Positions 1 to 12,020 are shown, numbered from the stretch's first letter. The stretch: DNA of 64,000 nucleotides from Tetradesmus obliquus (GCA_030272155.1 CP126198.1:1860001-1924000); one strand, 5' to 3'. The notes: generated by a model from the letters alone, not told the origin. A program made the numbers and translations.

Positions 1-314
1 GCATCCACGCAACCAGCCACAAAGGATGCGTTCATGACACCATTAGTCTGTCAAAGCGTCACATGGTCAACACAAGGGATGCTGCCGCACCTCCTCCTGC
101 AGCAATTCCCCACACGCAGTCAAACAATGAATACCATCAGCCAAACTCTGCACACAGTAGTCTCACCCTCCCAATGTTTACAACACCAACACCATGTGTG
201 CATCATGCAATCTGCTCACCCAATGTTTACAACACCAACACCATGTGTGCATTATGCATTTCATATTGTGTCAGCTCAGCTGCCCTTCCTCCTGAGCAGC
301 AATGCCCTCACGCA
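1..314. other. 3' flank of the histone H1 gene
   Basis: No gene is supported here. It contains a direct repeat (the phrase around 170-205 recurs at 222-255, sharing the core CCAATGTTTACAACACCAAC). It is probably 3' untranslated or intergenic sequence of the minus-strand H1 gene. Overlapping open frames in this stretch are triplet-repeat artefacts. Confidence 0.5.
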
Positions 315-367
315 TTACGCCTTGACCTTGGCATCAGCCTTCTTTGCGCGCTTGGCCGGGTGCTGCA

Positions 368-458
<91 letters not shown>

Positions 459-737
459 GCAGCAGCAGTCAGGCCACCATAACCATGGCATGCTGCTGCT
501 GAATCCAGCTCATCACCATCCAAACGCATACCCAGATGCACACACAAAGTCGCTGCAGGGCTGCTAACCAGTGATGCACCGCAGCATCAGCAATGGCAGA
601 GGCACTGAGGAGCAGGAGCTGTTTTCCTGTAGCTGGCAGCCTACCTTGGCCTTGGCTGGTGCCTTCTCCTTCTTCTTTGCAGGCGCCTTGGCCTTCATGG
701 GCTCCTCCACCTTCATCTCAGCCTGCAGCGAGCCAAA

Positions 738-772
<35 letters not shown>

Positions 773-1723
773 GAGCAGCAACATATAAGAAACTCCTTCT
801 TGCAAGAGTTCACATGGCAAGCAGCAGCACAGACACTTGGTGTGTATTGGTCCATACAGCTACATGTCAGCGGTAGTGCAGCTGCATAGGGCCTCCGAGT
901 CATTAACACTGAATCAGGCCCACCTTGGGCTTGCGGGGCCCCTTCTTGCGTGCCTGCTTCTCCTGCAGGGCCTTGCTCATCTTGAACATGCCGGGGTGGC
1001 CAGGCACGTGCGCCAGCTCATGCTTGTCGGCCATCATCTTCACAGCAGCAGACAGCCGCTTCTCCCAGTGGGCCGGCAGGTCCTGCAGGAAATAAACGGT
1101 ATGGCGGAGTGGGGTGGGGTGGGGAAGGGTGAAAGAGTTGCAGGCATCGACACCCCTAGGAGTGCAGGGGTTCAGGAGTGCAGTATTGCACCCCTGTGAC
1201 AGCAAGGCAGGCTGGCAAGTGGTAGGCTCTGACGTGGCAGGTCCACCGCGCGGCGTCCTAAAGACACAGCAATGGCGCATTTGAAGTTTTATGATAGCAT
1301 GAGTCAGTTTGTGCGATTGCCGTATATGCTTGCATGTGCATCGCGTGTCGAGCTTGACCTGGTGCCATCTGGTGGAAAAGCGATCCGCAAAGTGCAAAGC
1401 AAGAACAGCGCACCAGTTATAAAGAAGCGCAAGCCAATCGACAGCCACTATGTGACCGTCAACGGTCTTTTGCGTGATTTGCAATTGCATTCTCCGGAAC
1501 AGGTGGAACGCTTTCGTCTTGAATAAAGCCGTGAAGCAGCTGTAAGCCTTATAAAACTATAGTTCAAACTAAATTGTCTGTAACTCACGTGATGCTTGGC
1601 CTCAACGGCGTGCTTGATGGCACCCAGGCCGTGCCCATGCACATGACCCTCCTCCTTGTCCTTCAGCGACACGAGGGCCTCAACCACCATGTCGGGATAG
1701 CTATGCATTCGCTTCTTGTCCAT
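315..1723 (-). CDS. Linker histone H1 (H15 globular domain), 4 exons
   Basis: A linker histone binds nucleosome entry/exit DNA in the nucleus. Exons on the minus strand are 1723-1589, 1082-924, 722-645 and 362-315, all phase 0, giving 139 residues. The globular domain is split between exons 1 and 2: the start MDKKRMHSYPDMVVEALVSL matches helix 1 of H15 domains, followed by GLGAIKHAVEAKHH, then DLPAHWEKRLSAAVKMM and a GMFKMSKAL end. The tail is short, basic and Ala/Lys/Pro-rich (PMKAKAPAKKKEKAPAKAK, then HPAKRAKKADAKVKA and stop). The intron before the last exon contains about 30 CTG triplets (sense strand) directly upstream of the acceptor. H1 genes in animals are usually intronless, while introns are normal in plants and algae. 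Identity is secure; the exact boundaries are by consensus. Confidence 0.88.
370..468 (-). repeat. (CTG)n tract upstream of the last H1 acceptor
   Basis: About 30 near-perfect CAG triplets on the plus strand, which are CTG triplets on the sense (minus) strand. The tract sits immediately upstream of the acceptor CTGCAG at 363-368, where a polypyrimidine tract is expected. Confidence 0.9.
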
Positions 1724-2126
1724 TTCGCGGTGCTCAGCAGGTGCAGTGGGTGACTGCAGTAACGAAGCTCTTCAGCTGGTTGCAGCGCGTGTGCGGTAAG
1801 TCGCTGAACGGTGGTGAAAAAAACAGTGAATTCTGCTGACAACAATGATCCCAGTGCACAGATGCCAGGAAGTATGGATCGCAAACGTTTGCTAACAATG
1901 CTGACTGGGACATTAGGGCCTAGAGCTGTAGCATTGTCAGTGCGTCCGAGTTTCGGCTGAACACTTCAAACCGCTGTTCTCTTTCAACACGCTGCTATTT
2001 TACGTAGCATCCAGGCAACAAAAGCCTGCGCAACCCCATTGTACTGCTGGCCATCACGGACGGCAGTAGCAGTACAGCAACGACCACAGGTTGCGGTGCA
2101 AATGCTGGTGTATATGGAGAAAAGAA
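1724..2126. other. Intergenic region between the H1 start and the EF-hand gene stop
   Basis: No coding motif was recognised. It should hold the promoter and 5' untranslated region of the minus-strand H1 gene and the 3' end of the minus-strand EF-hand gene. No clear TATA box was picked out. Confidence 0.4.
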
Positions 2127-2742
2127 CTAGGATGCCAGGGAGGACTTCATCCTGGGCGTGGATCTGCTGCTGACTGGCGCTTGTTCAAAAGTGTCCGCAT
2201 CTTGCGCTTGCCTGCAATCAGAAGCAGCAGCATAGACTGTCAGAGGTCGAGGTCGTGGCACTGGCAGCACATGCCTGATGCGCAATTTGCTGTCAATGTT
2301 CTAAGACAGTACAGCTGTTCTAAAACAACCACTCTGGATTGTGTTAGGAGATCCCAGCTTTCTAGTCCTTGAAAGAGCGATCAGCACAATAGCGGCACTT
2401 GCATACAAAGGATGGCACATATTTTGTGAATGCCAACATCAAACACGCGCCGCAGCTGCCTCTATACAGTTAACACTGCCACCTGTGTTACTTGCTGTAT
2501 GCATGTCAAATGACAATTGGCCAGTGCCTAGTTCCAACACTCACCCCGGCAAGCTGTCCTCCTGCTCCACCTCTGAACTGCGCTTGCTGCCACTGTATCC
2601 AATTGTAGACGGATGCTGCCCAGATCCCATACCATCTGAATCATCCAGCTGCTGCTGGTGGTGCGCATGCAGCTGCTTGTGTTGACGCGGACTCTGCTGC
2701 TGCAGCCTTGGGCTGTGAGGCTGCTGAGGGCTGCTGAAGTCA

Positions 2743-2775
<33 letters not shown>

Positions 2776-3499
2776 TGCCGTGGTGTGTGCAGCAGGCTCT
2801 GCCAGGCTGGCCCAGGCTGCACTGCTGCAGCTGACAACTCGTGTTGTAACTGCTGCATTTGTGCAACTGCTGGCTCAGCTGCATGCCCACTGGGTCTGCT
2901 GCTGCTGCTGCCGCTGCGGTGGTGTGCTGCTGTCGCCGCGCCGAGTTCATCTGGTGGTGCCAGCGACGCAACACTGCAGCGCAGCAGCATGAGCAGTGGC
3001 AGGGGCATGCAGCACAGCATCAGCCACACTTGCATCCACTGGGTACGCTCTGTGCTGATTACATGTCTGCATCGCAAGCGCTCAGCGTGCACGGCCACTG
3101 CTGCTAGCCCCTGCATGCAGCAGTGTCATGCAAGCTTGTAACCCAATATTTGCAGCGGTACTACGCAGCCCTCATCTAGTTGCAAACACAGTTGGAGGCC
3201 AACTCACCTGCGCTGTGCGCTGCCCCTGCTGGCACCAGCACCACTGCTGCTGCGCTGCGCGCCGCTGCCAGCACCATCATGTGAATGGGCGCTAGCCCTA
3301 GCAACGCCAGCATAAGGCTCCTGCTGCTCACTGATGCAGCCGCCTGCTGCAAACGCTGCTCTAGCTGCTGGTGGCGGTGCCAGGTAATGCTGCTGCTGGT
3401 GCTGCTGCTGCATCTCTGGGTGGTCCTCCTGTGAGCTGGCGCGTGCGCGCACAAACTTTGGCACCTCGCTGCGCAGCGTTGTCAGGAACTCTTGGTACT

Positions 3500-3589
<90 letters not shown>

Positions 3590-4040
3590 CAACCAACCCC
3601 AGTCAGCAGTGCTAGGTACCTCTATCAGCAGCTGCGAGCCTGCTGTCTCCTGCTGCAACCATGGTCAAACAGCAGAGCATGGCCGCACTGTGGCAATGCA
3701 GAGCTGTGCACGTTGCCATGCACCTCATCCTGCAATCAGCGAACGCAGGCTGTTGTCCAGGGCCCACAGGCGTCGCCCTCACACTCATCCCATGCACAGT
3801 GCCACCACCTCATCCTGCATTCAGCTAACAAATAACATACACTGTCAGCCAGGCCCCAGAGCCGTCGTAAGTCACTCACCCCAATGACGCCGTCATTGTC
3901 CACATCCATGATCGACACAAATGACATGATCTCCTCCTCAGTGAGCAGGTCCCCTAGCTCACTCATGGTGGTGCTGCGCGACAGGCAAGGCACAGCAACA
4001 GCAACGGAGCAGCAGCGGCAGCAGCAGCAGCAGCAGCAGC

Positions 4041-4081
<41 letters not shown>

Positions 4082-4439
4082 TATCAGCATCAGCAAGAGC
4101 AGCAGAAACCTACAGCATGCAGCAGAACACGGCACATCCACCTGCAAGCCTTGTGCTTCAGCCTGCAACATCCACGCGTGCGAGCTTACTGCTGCTGCTC
4201 ACTGCAGCCCTGGCAAGTTCACTGCAACCTCACATGCACTCAGCAGCCCATACAGAGGTCACATCTCACTCATGCTGAATGCTGACAACCACACTGCTGC
4301 TGCTGCTGCTGTTGCTGCCGCTGCTCACCGCAGCTCCGCCACATCGATCTCTCCGTTGCCGTCCTTGTCGAAGAAGGCAAAGGCGCGCTCCAGGATGCGG
4401 TCCTCATTTGCAGCATCACGCAGCAGCAGCGACCTGGCG

Positions 4440-4470
<31 letters not shown>

Positions 4471-5768
4471 AGCCGGGCAACATGAGTGCTGGTAGGCTGC
4501 AGCCTGTTTGCACAGGGCCGCAGGACGACGACTTGCAGGCGCGGTCTGTCCTTGCAGGCAGTGGTGCACGGAAACGCCTATGGCAGCAGGGCAGCCCTTG
4601 CCAACTTGCTTCTTGAAAACTGCTGCTGCCCCCTTCGACATCAGCCACCGTGACAACTGCTGGTAGTGGTTGTGCTTGCCGTCCTGCAAAACTGCGAGGC
4701 CAGCAAGGCGCACTGCTGCTTTTGCTGTTGCTGCTGCTGGTGCAAGACTCGCGGTACTGTGCCGCTTGTGCTGCAGGCGTGCTGCAGACGACACTGCCCT
4801 GCTTGCACTACTGCTGGTGCTGTGCAGCAGCAGCTGCAGTTGCGCACCATACATGCGCCAGTTCACCCCAAGTGAAGGTTTCCTCCTTGTGCAACCGCAG
4901 CAGCCGCAGCTTGCCATGCAGCACATCAGGTGTGGGGTTCTGCGAGCAAGCACAGCCATAAACAACCACCGACAACAGTTGGTGAAGTGTGTGCATAGCC
5001 ACCCCGACAATACTGCAATGCCTGCAGTTCTGCAACCTCATATGGGCGCCCGGTTGCACAAATGGCATGTCACAAGCTATGCTGTTGCTCACAAGACTCC
5101 TGTTGCTCAAGGATCGAGTCGGCCAAATGCGCAACCGATCACCTGCAACTGTGACAGCGACTGCTGTGGCAGATGTCCCAGCATACAAGGTCAACCATGG
5201 CCTTGTACGCTTGCAGGACTGTGCCGCATGGTATGCCACATCAGCTGAGTTGCACCTGCTGCAGGACTGCCTACCCTTGCTGCACTGCTTACACCAACAC
5301 ATGCTCACCATGCCCACTGTGTAAAGAAAATCCATTATGTTTTCCCGTGTCAGTGCTTCCGTGTGCTTATGCAGCTTGAGCAATCGCAGCGCCTTGAGCC
5401 CAGCATCTGCAGGCACAGCAACCTCTTCACCAATTGCATGCTGATGCTGCCGCAGTAGCGGTCGTCCATACTTGATCCAAAAATACATGAATGGAAGCTT
5501 GTTCATGTTGGCTGGCTTGTAGCAGCTGGCTGTATGCATTACTAGCATCAATCACCAGGCCTGAGCAGTACGGAACACTGAAACTGTACATCAGGCTATC
5601 CTCTGTCTGCTCACTGATTTGCTTTTGGCCCAGCACGTAATGGGCCGACAGAACAACCTTCTCATCCTGCGGTTTCTTTAGCAGACGATTCCACGCTGCC
5701 AGTCCGAACATGGCTGGGTGTTTGGTGTGACCTGCTGCTGCTGACCGACCACCAAGCAGAGCCAACAT
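2127..5768 (-). CDS. EF-hand calcium-binding protein with Gln-rich C-terminus (N-terminal model incomplete)
   Basis: The 3' exons are firm by phase: 4433-4329, 3973-3880, 3497-3208, 2913-2545 and 2211-2127 (stop). They encode two canonical EF-hand loops, DKDGNGEIDVAE and DVDNDGVIGYQE, each with acidic residues at positions 1, 3 and 12 and Gly at 6, separated by ELGDLLTEEEIMSF as in calmodulin-like pairs. The tail is Gln/Ser/His-rich and of low complexity. Upstream open segments at about 5768-5570 (starting MLALLGGRSAAAGHTKHPAM), 5530-5290 (MNKLPFMYFWIKYGRPLLRQ) and 4940-4860 (KLRLLRLHKEETFTWGELAH) look coding, but I could not join them in phase, so the N-terminal half is unresolved. It could be the regulatory half of a calcium-dependent kinase or an unrelated calcium sensor; no kinase motifs are visible. 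Intron 3974-4328 begins with CAG repeats and ends with CTG repeats. Confidence 0.6.
3499..3588 (-). repeat. (CTG)30 tract upstream of an EF-hand gene acceptor
   Basis: Thirty perfect CAG triplets on the plus strand, CTG on the sense strand, abutting the acceptor of the exon that begins YQEFLTTLRSEV. Confidence 0.92.
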
Positions 5769-6075
5769 GTGCCCACATGAAGTAAAGGCACCTCTAGGGT
5801 AATTGTTTCATCAACCTTTCGTCCGGGTTACTTGTTAGTTTCGCATGACTAAGGGCGGGACGCGGGTAATTGGACGTAAGGTAAGTGAACGTCACCCATC
5901 TGGGAGCGAAACCCCTCGTGGCACCTTGCTTCTAATCTGATGACACGCACAGCCAGAGAGTTACAGAACGTAAGTTTTAGGTTGTGCGCTGCTTCGTTAA
6001 AGTCTGCAGACAAACTTCCAAGGAGATCAAGATCCACACACCACACCACACACTCCTGCCCCTGACAGCAGCAGC
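5769..6075. promoter_or_regulatory. Divergent intergenic region (candidate bidirectional promoter)
   Basis: About 300 bp separate the minus-strand EF-hand gene start (5768) from the plus-strand fibrillin start (6076). The sequence is free of triplet runs and less repetitive than its surroundings. The promoter role is inferred from the head-to-head arrangement only. Confidence 0.4.
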
Positions 6076-7594
6076 ATGGCCTTATCATCACAGCACAGGC
6101 TCCACAACATGCGCTGCAGACCTTCTATCAACACTAGCACCAATGTACGGCCAGCAGGGTGCAGTGCTCGTCGTGCAGCAGCACCAGCGCCCTGCAGAGC
6201 AGCAGCGGTTGACACCAAATCTGTGGTAGCAGAACTATTGGCAGACATTGCTTCCATCCCAGGACCAGGAGGGGCAGATACACCTGCAGAGGTGCAAGCA
6301 AGAATCTTCAGCAAAGTGGAACAGCTGAAGGCAGCGCAGCAGGGCAGCACTACCACAGAAGCCAGCACGCTCACTGGGACATGGAAGCTGCTATGGACAA
6401 CAGAAAAAGAGACGCTGTTCATCGTGAAGAATGCACCAGTGTTTGGCACCAAAGCTGGGGGAGTATATCAGGCAAGTGCAGTGCATATCGTGGCAGCTGC
6501 AACAGCAATAGCAACAGCACAGTCAGCTAATCAGAAAGGAACGCAGAAACCTGCAAATCCTATGTGTTTGATATGTCAGGTACACGTTGCAGCTGTGCTT
6601 CAACCTTGACAACTGCATCTGAGTTGATGATTGTGTCACTTGGCGTACTTGATCCTGAGGACCAGCAGTCCTGCATCCGCAGTGTGTGCTGTCAGCTGGT
6701 AGAACGGTCACCATGGCAGCAGGTGGCAGCAACCCAACAAGCGCTTTGCTGCTTCTGCACACAAGCACTGTGCCCCTCACAATCACTGCAATTGCACCCT
6801 GTCACCTGTCACTGCTGCCATCACTGCTGTGGACAGGTGATCGACGTGGATGCCAAGCGCCTGCAGAACGTCATCACCTTCCCTCCCTCGGGCGCATTCA
6901 TCGTGGACAGCAGCATTGCAGTGGAGGGCCCTCAGCGCGTGTCCTTCAAGTTCAATGCAGCAAAGCTCAAGACAGCCAGCAGGGACTGGGGAGTGCCGCC
7001 CTTTGGGCAAGGCTGGTGAGCTGCCAGGCTTAGCGTCAGGCGCAGCAGGGTGAAATGCAGCAGCTTGCAGCTGTACTTTGTTCTGGCTCGCTGCAAACCG
7101 CTTGCTGGCTTGCTTGCTGGCTTGCGTGTTTACTTGCTGCCTGCTGGCCGACTGGCTGGCTGGCCGGCTGGCTGGCTGGAAAGCAGGGACTGGGGCATGC
7201 CGCCGTTTGGGCAGGGCTGGTCAGCTGGCAGGGCCAGGGGCAGGATCAAGAGCAGCAGGGTGCAGCTAGGCTGCATTGCTTCTGACTAGCTGGGCTGCAG
7301 CCTGCTTGCTTGCTTGCTTTGCTGCGAGGGGCTTTAACTATGGGCGCGCCGTCATCTGTAAATGCTAATGAGATGTTAGCGCTTGATGTCAGCTGGTATC
7401 AACCTGGGCTGGGCTGGCCACAGCATGCGCCAGCAGCAGGTGCACTAATGTGCTGAATCACGACCCCTGCTTGGTGATCGTCTGCCTGCAGGTTTGACAC
7501 TGTGTACGTGGATGGCAAGATTCGCATCGCGCAGGACATCCGAGGGGACACGCTGATCGTGGAGAATGACGGCCGGCCACGCATCTTTGAATGA
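6076..7594 (+). CDS. Plastid lipid-associated protein / fibrillin family, 3 exons
   Basis: Fibrillins (PAP domain) associate with plastoglobules and thylakoids. Exons are 6076-6471, 6837-7015 and 7492-7594, giving 225 residues. The first ~45 residues are Ser/Arg/Ala-rich like a chloroplast transit peptide. Then follow a helical region (KSVVAELLADIASIPGPGG), the lipocalin-like start TLTGTWKLLWTTEKETLFIV, the middle strands VIDVDAKRLQNVITFPPSG and FIVDSSIAVEGPQRVSFKF, and the family-typical C-terminus VYVDGKIRIAQDIRGDTLIV followed by ENDGRPRIFE. Intron 1 has a GC donor (CAG|GCAAGT). The end of exon 2 plus its donor is duplicated within intron 2, and the end of the last exon, stop codon included, is repeated downstream. 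It is a short fibrillin; the subgroup was not assigned. Confidence 0.85.
7183..7250 (+). repeat. Duplicate of exon 2 end plus donor inside fibrillin intron 2
   Basis: AGCAGGGACTGGGGCATGCC and the following bases copy the exon 2 end (AGCAGGGACTGGGGAGTGCC, about 6979) including the donor region. In the copy the donor GGTGAGC has become GGTCAGC, so it would not splice. Confidence 0.8.
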
Positions 7595-7990
7595 GCAGCG
7601 AATGAGCAGCCAGCACAAGCGCAGCATCTGGCAGAGCCTGCTGAGTCAGCAGCAGCTGGCGATGTACAGACACGCTCATTGTGGAAAGAGATGGCCCGCC
7701 ACGCATCTTTGAATGAGCAGCAAGTGCAAGTGCAGCATCCAGCAGAGGCGGAGTCAGCAGCTGGCGATGTACAGGGCGCGCTCATTGTGCAGAGTGATGG
7801 CCCGCCACACAGTTTTGAATGAGCAGTGCAGCAAGTGGGAGCTCTGGCAGAGCCTGCTGAGTCAGCAGCAGCTGGCGATGTACAGGGCGCGCGGATCGTG
7901 GAGAATGACGGCCCGCCACGCATCTTTGAACGAGCAGCCGCAGCGCCTGGCAGCATAAGCTGAGTCAGCAGCAACTGGCCAACCGGATTG
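7595..7990 (+). repeat. Tandem copies of the fibrillin C-terminal coding end and start of the 3' UTR
   Basis: Three extra degenerate copies follow the stop. Each contains a variant of GGCCCGCCACGCATCTTTGA, derived from the coding end GRPRIFE-stop, followed by GAGCAGC and a GAGTCAGCAGCAGCTGGC linker. They sit at about 7675-7715, 7780-7825 and 7890-7940. Copy 3 has GAACGAG where the stop GAATGAG was. They lie in the presumed 3' untranslated region. Confidence 0.85.
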
Positions 7991-8720
7991 TCATGGCAAC
8001 GTTCAGCACTGTGCACTGCGCAAGCTGCTGCAAGATGCAGCACTGCCAGCTGTAAAAGTAACTCAGCACACCCGTGTTCTGTGCACACATCACAGCAGCT
8101 TGACAGGTGGGTGCCACTACGCAGCCGCCACCTGTCAGCAGCAACAGCAGCAGCAGCAGCATTTGCAGCTGGCACATGCCGGTCCGCTTGAGTGACACTA
8201 GCGTGCCACTTTCTGGCACGTGTGTTATGGTGGGGGTGCATGTGTGTTACGGTGGGGGTGGCTTAGCTTGGTGTGCTGGTGCCATCATGATGGAAGTGTA
8301 TGGTCCGACATGTAGTGTTTTGCTTAAGAGCATTTACTTTGCCTGTGGGGCAGATGAGTCATCTGCAGAGAGTGCCATCTGGCATAGCCGATGGCAAGGT
8401 GCCGTGTGTTGTCAGAGGGGACAGCTGTGGTTGAGCTGGAGTTTGCACCAGCGGCTGCTTGGTTGACTGCTAATTGCACCTGTGCCTGCTGGCACTTGAG
8501 CCATGCTCACTACAACCATTGTAGGGCCTAGCCTGCAAGCTTTACTGAGTAATGCAGTGCACTGCAGCAGAGCTGGTATCATGCTTGTCCCTTATCCACA
8601 GACCTCGCCATGTGACTGCTGCATCTGCTGGTTCAAAATCGTCATTACAAATGCCCATCCTGCAGCCCACACAACTTGCCTGCAGTTGCCAAGTGCGCCA
8701 GACTGCTGTAAAATGACAGT
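7991..8720. other. Intergenic or 3' untranslated region without recognised gene
   Basis: No conserved motif was found. It contains a short doublet of a G-rich phrase (TGTGTTATGGTGGGGGTG and TGTGTTACGGTGGGGGTG) at 8220-8260. It is probably the fibrillin 3' flank. Confidence 0.35.
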
Positions 8721-8721
8721 T

Positions 8722-9281
8722 TTACACTGCCAAGTAGAACACCCACCGCTGCCAGCTGTGCATGCAAGAGGAGCTACCTGCACCAAAGCGGTAGCTGAGA
8801 TCAGCCACAAACAACACCCTGAGGTGCGATAGCCGGGCCAGCATCTGCCACCGACTCAAACTGGACAGATGCATATGCAGTGCCGCTTGCAGGAAAGACA
8901 TCACACTGCAGCGGCACTCACTATCCTGACTAACAGAGTGTACCGCACACTCCCACAAATGCACCGTGCGCAATATATCACTGGCATGGCTGCACGGGTT
9001 AAGCAGCATCATGCTGAAAACACTGCTGAAAACACTGTAAGCATACGGGTACAGGGAGCAGGGCTCGGCTACTGCTCCATGACTGCCGCGTGCAAGTTGC
9101 ACCAACGCCAGCAGCGCTGTAGACTGCTTCACCACCACCTCCGCCAGCCAGCACACAGCGCAAGCTGTGCTTACAACAGACGGCATCAACGCATCCAACT
9201 GCATGCAGCAGCAGCATGCGACACACTGCTGAGCACAGCCAGGAGGCCACAGGTACAACGCTGCTGTTGCAAGCAGCCCAA

Positions 9282-9325
<44 letters not shown>

Positions 9326-9375
9326 TTTTTCAGCCATGCAGGGCGTGCATGCCCCTGTCGTGCAGCTGCAGCCAT
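8722..9375 (-). CDS. Uncharacterised open frame (possible exon of an unknown protein)
   Basis: A continuous 217-codon minus-strand frame with a Ser run (from a CTG repeat at about 9282-9322) and Leu-rich segments such as LSRWQMLARLSHLRVLFVAD followed by LSYRFGAG. A GTAGCT donor-like site follows FGAG. I recognise no family. The Leu-rich helical composition would fit an alpha-solenoid protein, but the frame may equally be chance within low-complexity DNA. It lies tail-side of the fibrillin gene and downstream of the DUF1279 gene on the same strand. Confidence 0.2.
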
Positions 9376-9744
9376 GCTTGCTGGCTAGCAATGCACGCTG
9401 CAACATGGAACATACATGCAACGCACTGTCAGCAGCAGACGGGCATTACACTGATCACCAAGCACATACCTATTGCAACTGGCTCTGCTTCCGCTAAACC
9501 ACAATGCCATGTGCGTAAAGGCAGCCAATGGCCTGAGCAATGGCCATTTTCCATCAGCTATAGCTGCTGCTGCTGCTTGCTTCAGGGAGTCCTTGCACTG
9601 CCAACAACAAAAGTAGCTTGCCAGATCAGCCTCCTGCAGAGCTGATCCTGCAAACCTCACCCCAAATGATACAACACATACACTAATGCTGCTAGTCACC
9701 ACACCAGCAGCTCCTGCTGCCTGTAACATTGCTGATATCTCAAA

Positions 9745-10908
9745 CTATCTGGGCTGTTGCTGCGCTGATTTGGCCGCCTGCTGCACTGCCCGCTGGAAGA
9801 ATCGCTGCTCTAACCTGCAATGCATACACAAGGGGCAGGCGACAATGCGGCAGCAGGTGTCAGTGTAGCACGGATGCAGCTGGCTCATGAAACGGGCAAT
9901 CATCTGACTGGGATACCTGACACCAAATGATTCATGGAAAATGCCTTGTTTGCATCAAACAACAATAGTTCTGCTGCTGCTGATGCTGTTGCTGCTGCTC
10001 ACCAATGTACGTAATGCCTTGACTGCATTGAATGGCAATATCGCTGCTGCTGCTGCTGCTGCTCACCGATGTACGTAATGCCTTGACTGCATTGAATGGC
10101 AATAGCACTGCTGCTGCTGCTGCTTGTTCTGCTGCTGCTCACCGATGTACGTATGGCGTGAGTGCCAGCGCCACCGGCAGCTTGATGGGTATGCATGCTT
10201 TGCTGCACATCACCGCCAGCACTATGTGCGAGCCGGGGCCCAGCAGCAGCTTCTGCAGCATGGAGGGCTCGCCCTCCGGCTCGTCTGCAGCGGCAGCAGC
10301 AGCAGCAGCAGCAGCAGCACGCGACAGCACATTACCAGTGCTTTGAGTGTTGGAAAACACAGATGCCTTGGTGCTGTGCTACTGGTAGTGCGTGCGCCAT
10401 AACAGCTGCAAACTGCTGCAGGCTGGCAGCAGCAGCAGCAGCATCGGGCATGGGTTCAGATTGTAGATGTGCTGCTAACCATGCTAGGACTATTGCTGTT
10501 CTGGTAATTATAAGTGTCAGCAGGCATGTGGCAGCTGCAGCGGCTGATGCCATGACAGCACAGAGGCGTCAAGCCACAGTCTGCAGGAATGCATGTATCA
10601 TTGCTGACTGGAGCTCCCGCCTGGTTGCATTACCTTCTATTCCAACTAGCTTCTTGACATCAACGTTGCGCTCAATTGCTATGTAGAAGCCTGCAGCCAT
10701 GTTGCAGCAGCAAGATGCATGGGCACCAGCTACTGCACGGATAGCAGGTGCAGCAATGGCAGCAGCAGTGCAGGGATGCAGCAGCAGCTGCATGAGTACC
10801 TGTGGTGACCATGCTGGATAGTCCTAGGTAGGTGACAATGCCTGATCTGCCATACTTCTTCAGGCCATTCTTCAGTGTCTGCGTGTGTAGCCCCAACGAG
10901 CCCCACAT
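9745..10908 (-). CDS. DUF1279 / FAM210-type membrane protein, 4 exons
   Basis: DUF1279 (FAM210) proteins are small membrane proteins, mitochondrial in animals; the function in algae is unknown to me. Exons on the minus strand are 10908-10800, 10690-10634, 10284-10143 and 9814-9745, 125 residues, phase-consistent. The domain is complete: LKNGLKKYGRSGIVTYLGL, then GFYIAIERNVDVKKLVGIEG, then LLLGPGSHIVLAVMCSKACI and PIKLPVALALTPYVHR, the typical basic helix followed by a hydrophobic stretch and a PI.LALTP end. The C-terminus RLEQRFFQRAVQQAAKSAQ is helical. The chosen start leaves almost no targeting sequence, so a further 5' exon is possible. The donor after YVHR is duplicated twice downstream. 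Intron 3 starts with CAG triplets and intron 2 ends with CTG triplets (sense strand). Confidence 0.8.
9997..10150 (-). repeat. Tandem donor array after exon 3 of the DUF1279 gene (3 donors)
   Basis: The exon end TACGTACATCG|GTGAGC recurs, with GT positions at 10142 (used), 10066 and 10002 on the minus strand. The copies carry ATTCAATGCAGTCAAGGCAT in place of the upstream exon sequence, so only the outermost is joined to a complete exon. Confidence 0.85.
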
Positions 10909-11910
10909 GGCAGCTGCCTATCCCGAAAAACCCCAATAAACAGTTTCAGATGTATACAAACCCAGCAGATGTTGCGAGTTTGTGTAAAGACGTTTTCAGG
11001 GAACGAAGCTGCTGCTTGAATGTCGAAAGGTAAGCCTCGCTGTTCTGGTGAAGCCGCTGCACGCAGTTGAAATAGCAAAGCGTCGAATGGTTACAAAGCA
11101 AAAGATCGGACTGTTGGGTTGTGCACTCAGCTGATGCACAATTGTTATTCGGGTTGGAAGAGGCATCTGTCGTTCGTGACGATCATAGGCATCTCAAACA
11201 AGTCTCATTGCTATATGTGCGTATGTTACAAGCCATTCAACGAAGCTGGTTGTCCTTTTGCAAGCAGGGTTTCCCTAGTGAGCGTTTGGCTCCTTTTGTC
11301 CTCGTCGCTACACAGCTGGACTGCTTCACTGCAACCAACAAGCGTGTCACACACAGATCAAGCCTTAACGTTGCATGTAGACGCGCTGCGCTGCAGGAAG
11401 TCTGTGCCGAGCAATGCACTGATGAACAGCATTCCTGCAGCACAGTCCTTTGGGGCTAGCCAGGCAACGCAGGGTTGCAGGAGGGCTAAGACAGCCATGA
11501 AGCTGCTTCAGACTCAACTTAATAGCAGGCTAGCACGCCCTTCTGTCTGCTCACAGCAACTAAGGTGCGGTTGGGGTGCCATGCTGCTGGCTGGCACAAG
11601 ATGCCATCCTGCATACACTGCAGCAGCACATGCACATCTGATCGACAGGACTCATGCATTATACCGTACCAACCTGCAAAGTCAACGTACGTGGCAATGG
11701 TTCAGAAGCTTGAGACATCTCCCAGCACTGCGCTAGAAGAAAGTTCAGTGCTGCTCCAGCATCTCACAGCCTGTAGATGTGCCTGCCTGTGTAGTAGCCC
11801 CAGCAGTGGTTGTGCAATTGTATAGCAGTTGCACCTGTTGCAAGCAACTGCTCACCAGCCCTTTCGTTGACGATAACCTTCATTGATGATAACCTACATT
11901 GATGACAACC
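10909..11910. other. Region without a firm gene; candidate 5' exon for the 5'-nucleotidase
   Basis: The first 200 bp should be the DUF1279 gene promoter. On the plus strand, ATG at 11422 opens MNSIPAAQSFGASQATQGCR followed by a basic Ala/Leu-rich stretch to 11564, resembling an organelle targeting peptide and ending at a GTGCGG donor. A second plausible segment, STYVAMVQKLETSPSTALEE, lies near 11679-11745. Neither could be joined in phase to the next 5'-nucleotidase exon (12533), so they are only candidates. Confidence 0.25.
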
Positions 11911-12020
11911 TCATTGCAATCCTGCGGCCTGCTGCAGCTTTAGCATGATTTCAGTTGCCCTCCCTGCAGTGGGGTCCCTCACTGTCGTTTCTTGTCGTTT
12001 TGGTTTGCTGCTGTCAATGC
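11911..12020 (-). CDS. Possible terminal exon of an unknown minus-strand gene
   Basis: After a CTG-rich stretch and an AACCCTCAAG acceptor-like site, the minus strand reads EALHSIDSSKPKRQETTVRD then PTAGRATEIMLKLQQAAGLQ and a TGA at 11911. The composition is protein-like, but no family is recognised. An upstream segment, ADTHYCLLCGTLRGG near 12198-12150, might be another exon. If real, the gene is head-to-head with the 5'-nucleotidase gene. Confidence 0.3.

Noticed and set aside
34..567. Overlapping open frames rich in poly-Gln, poly-Ala and poly-Ser
   Set aside because: All are alternative readings of the CAG run that lies in an H1 intron; the minus-strand H1 exon explains the region.
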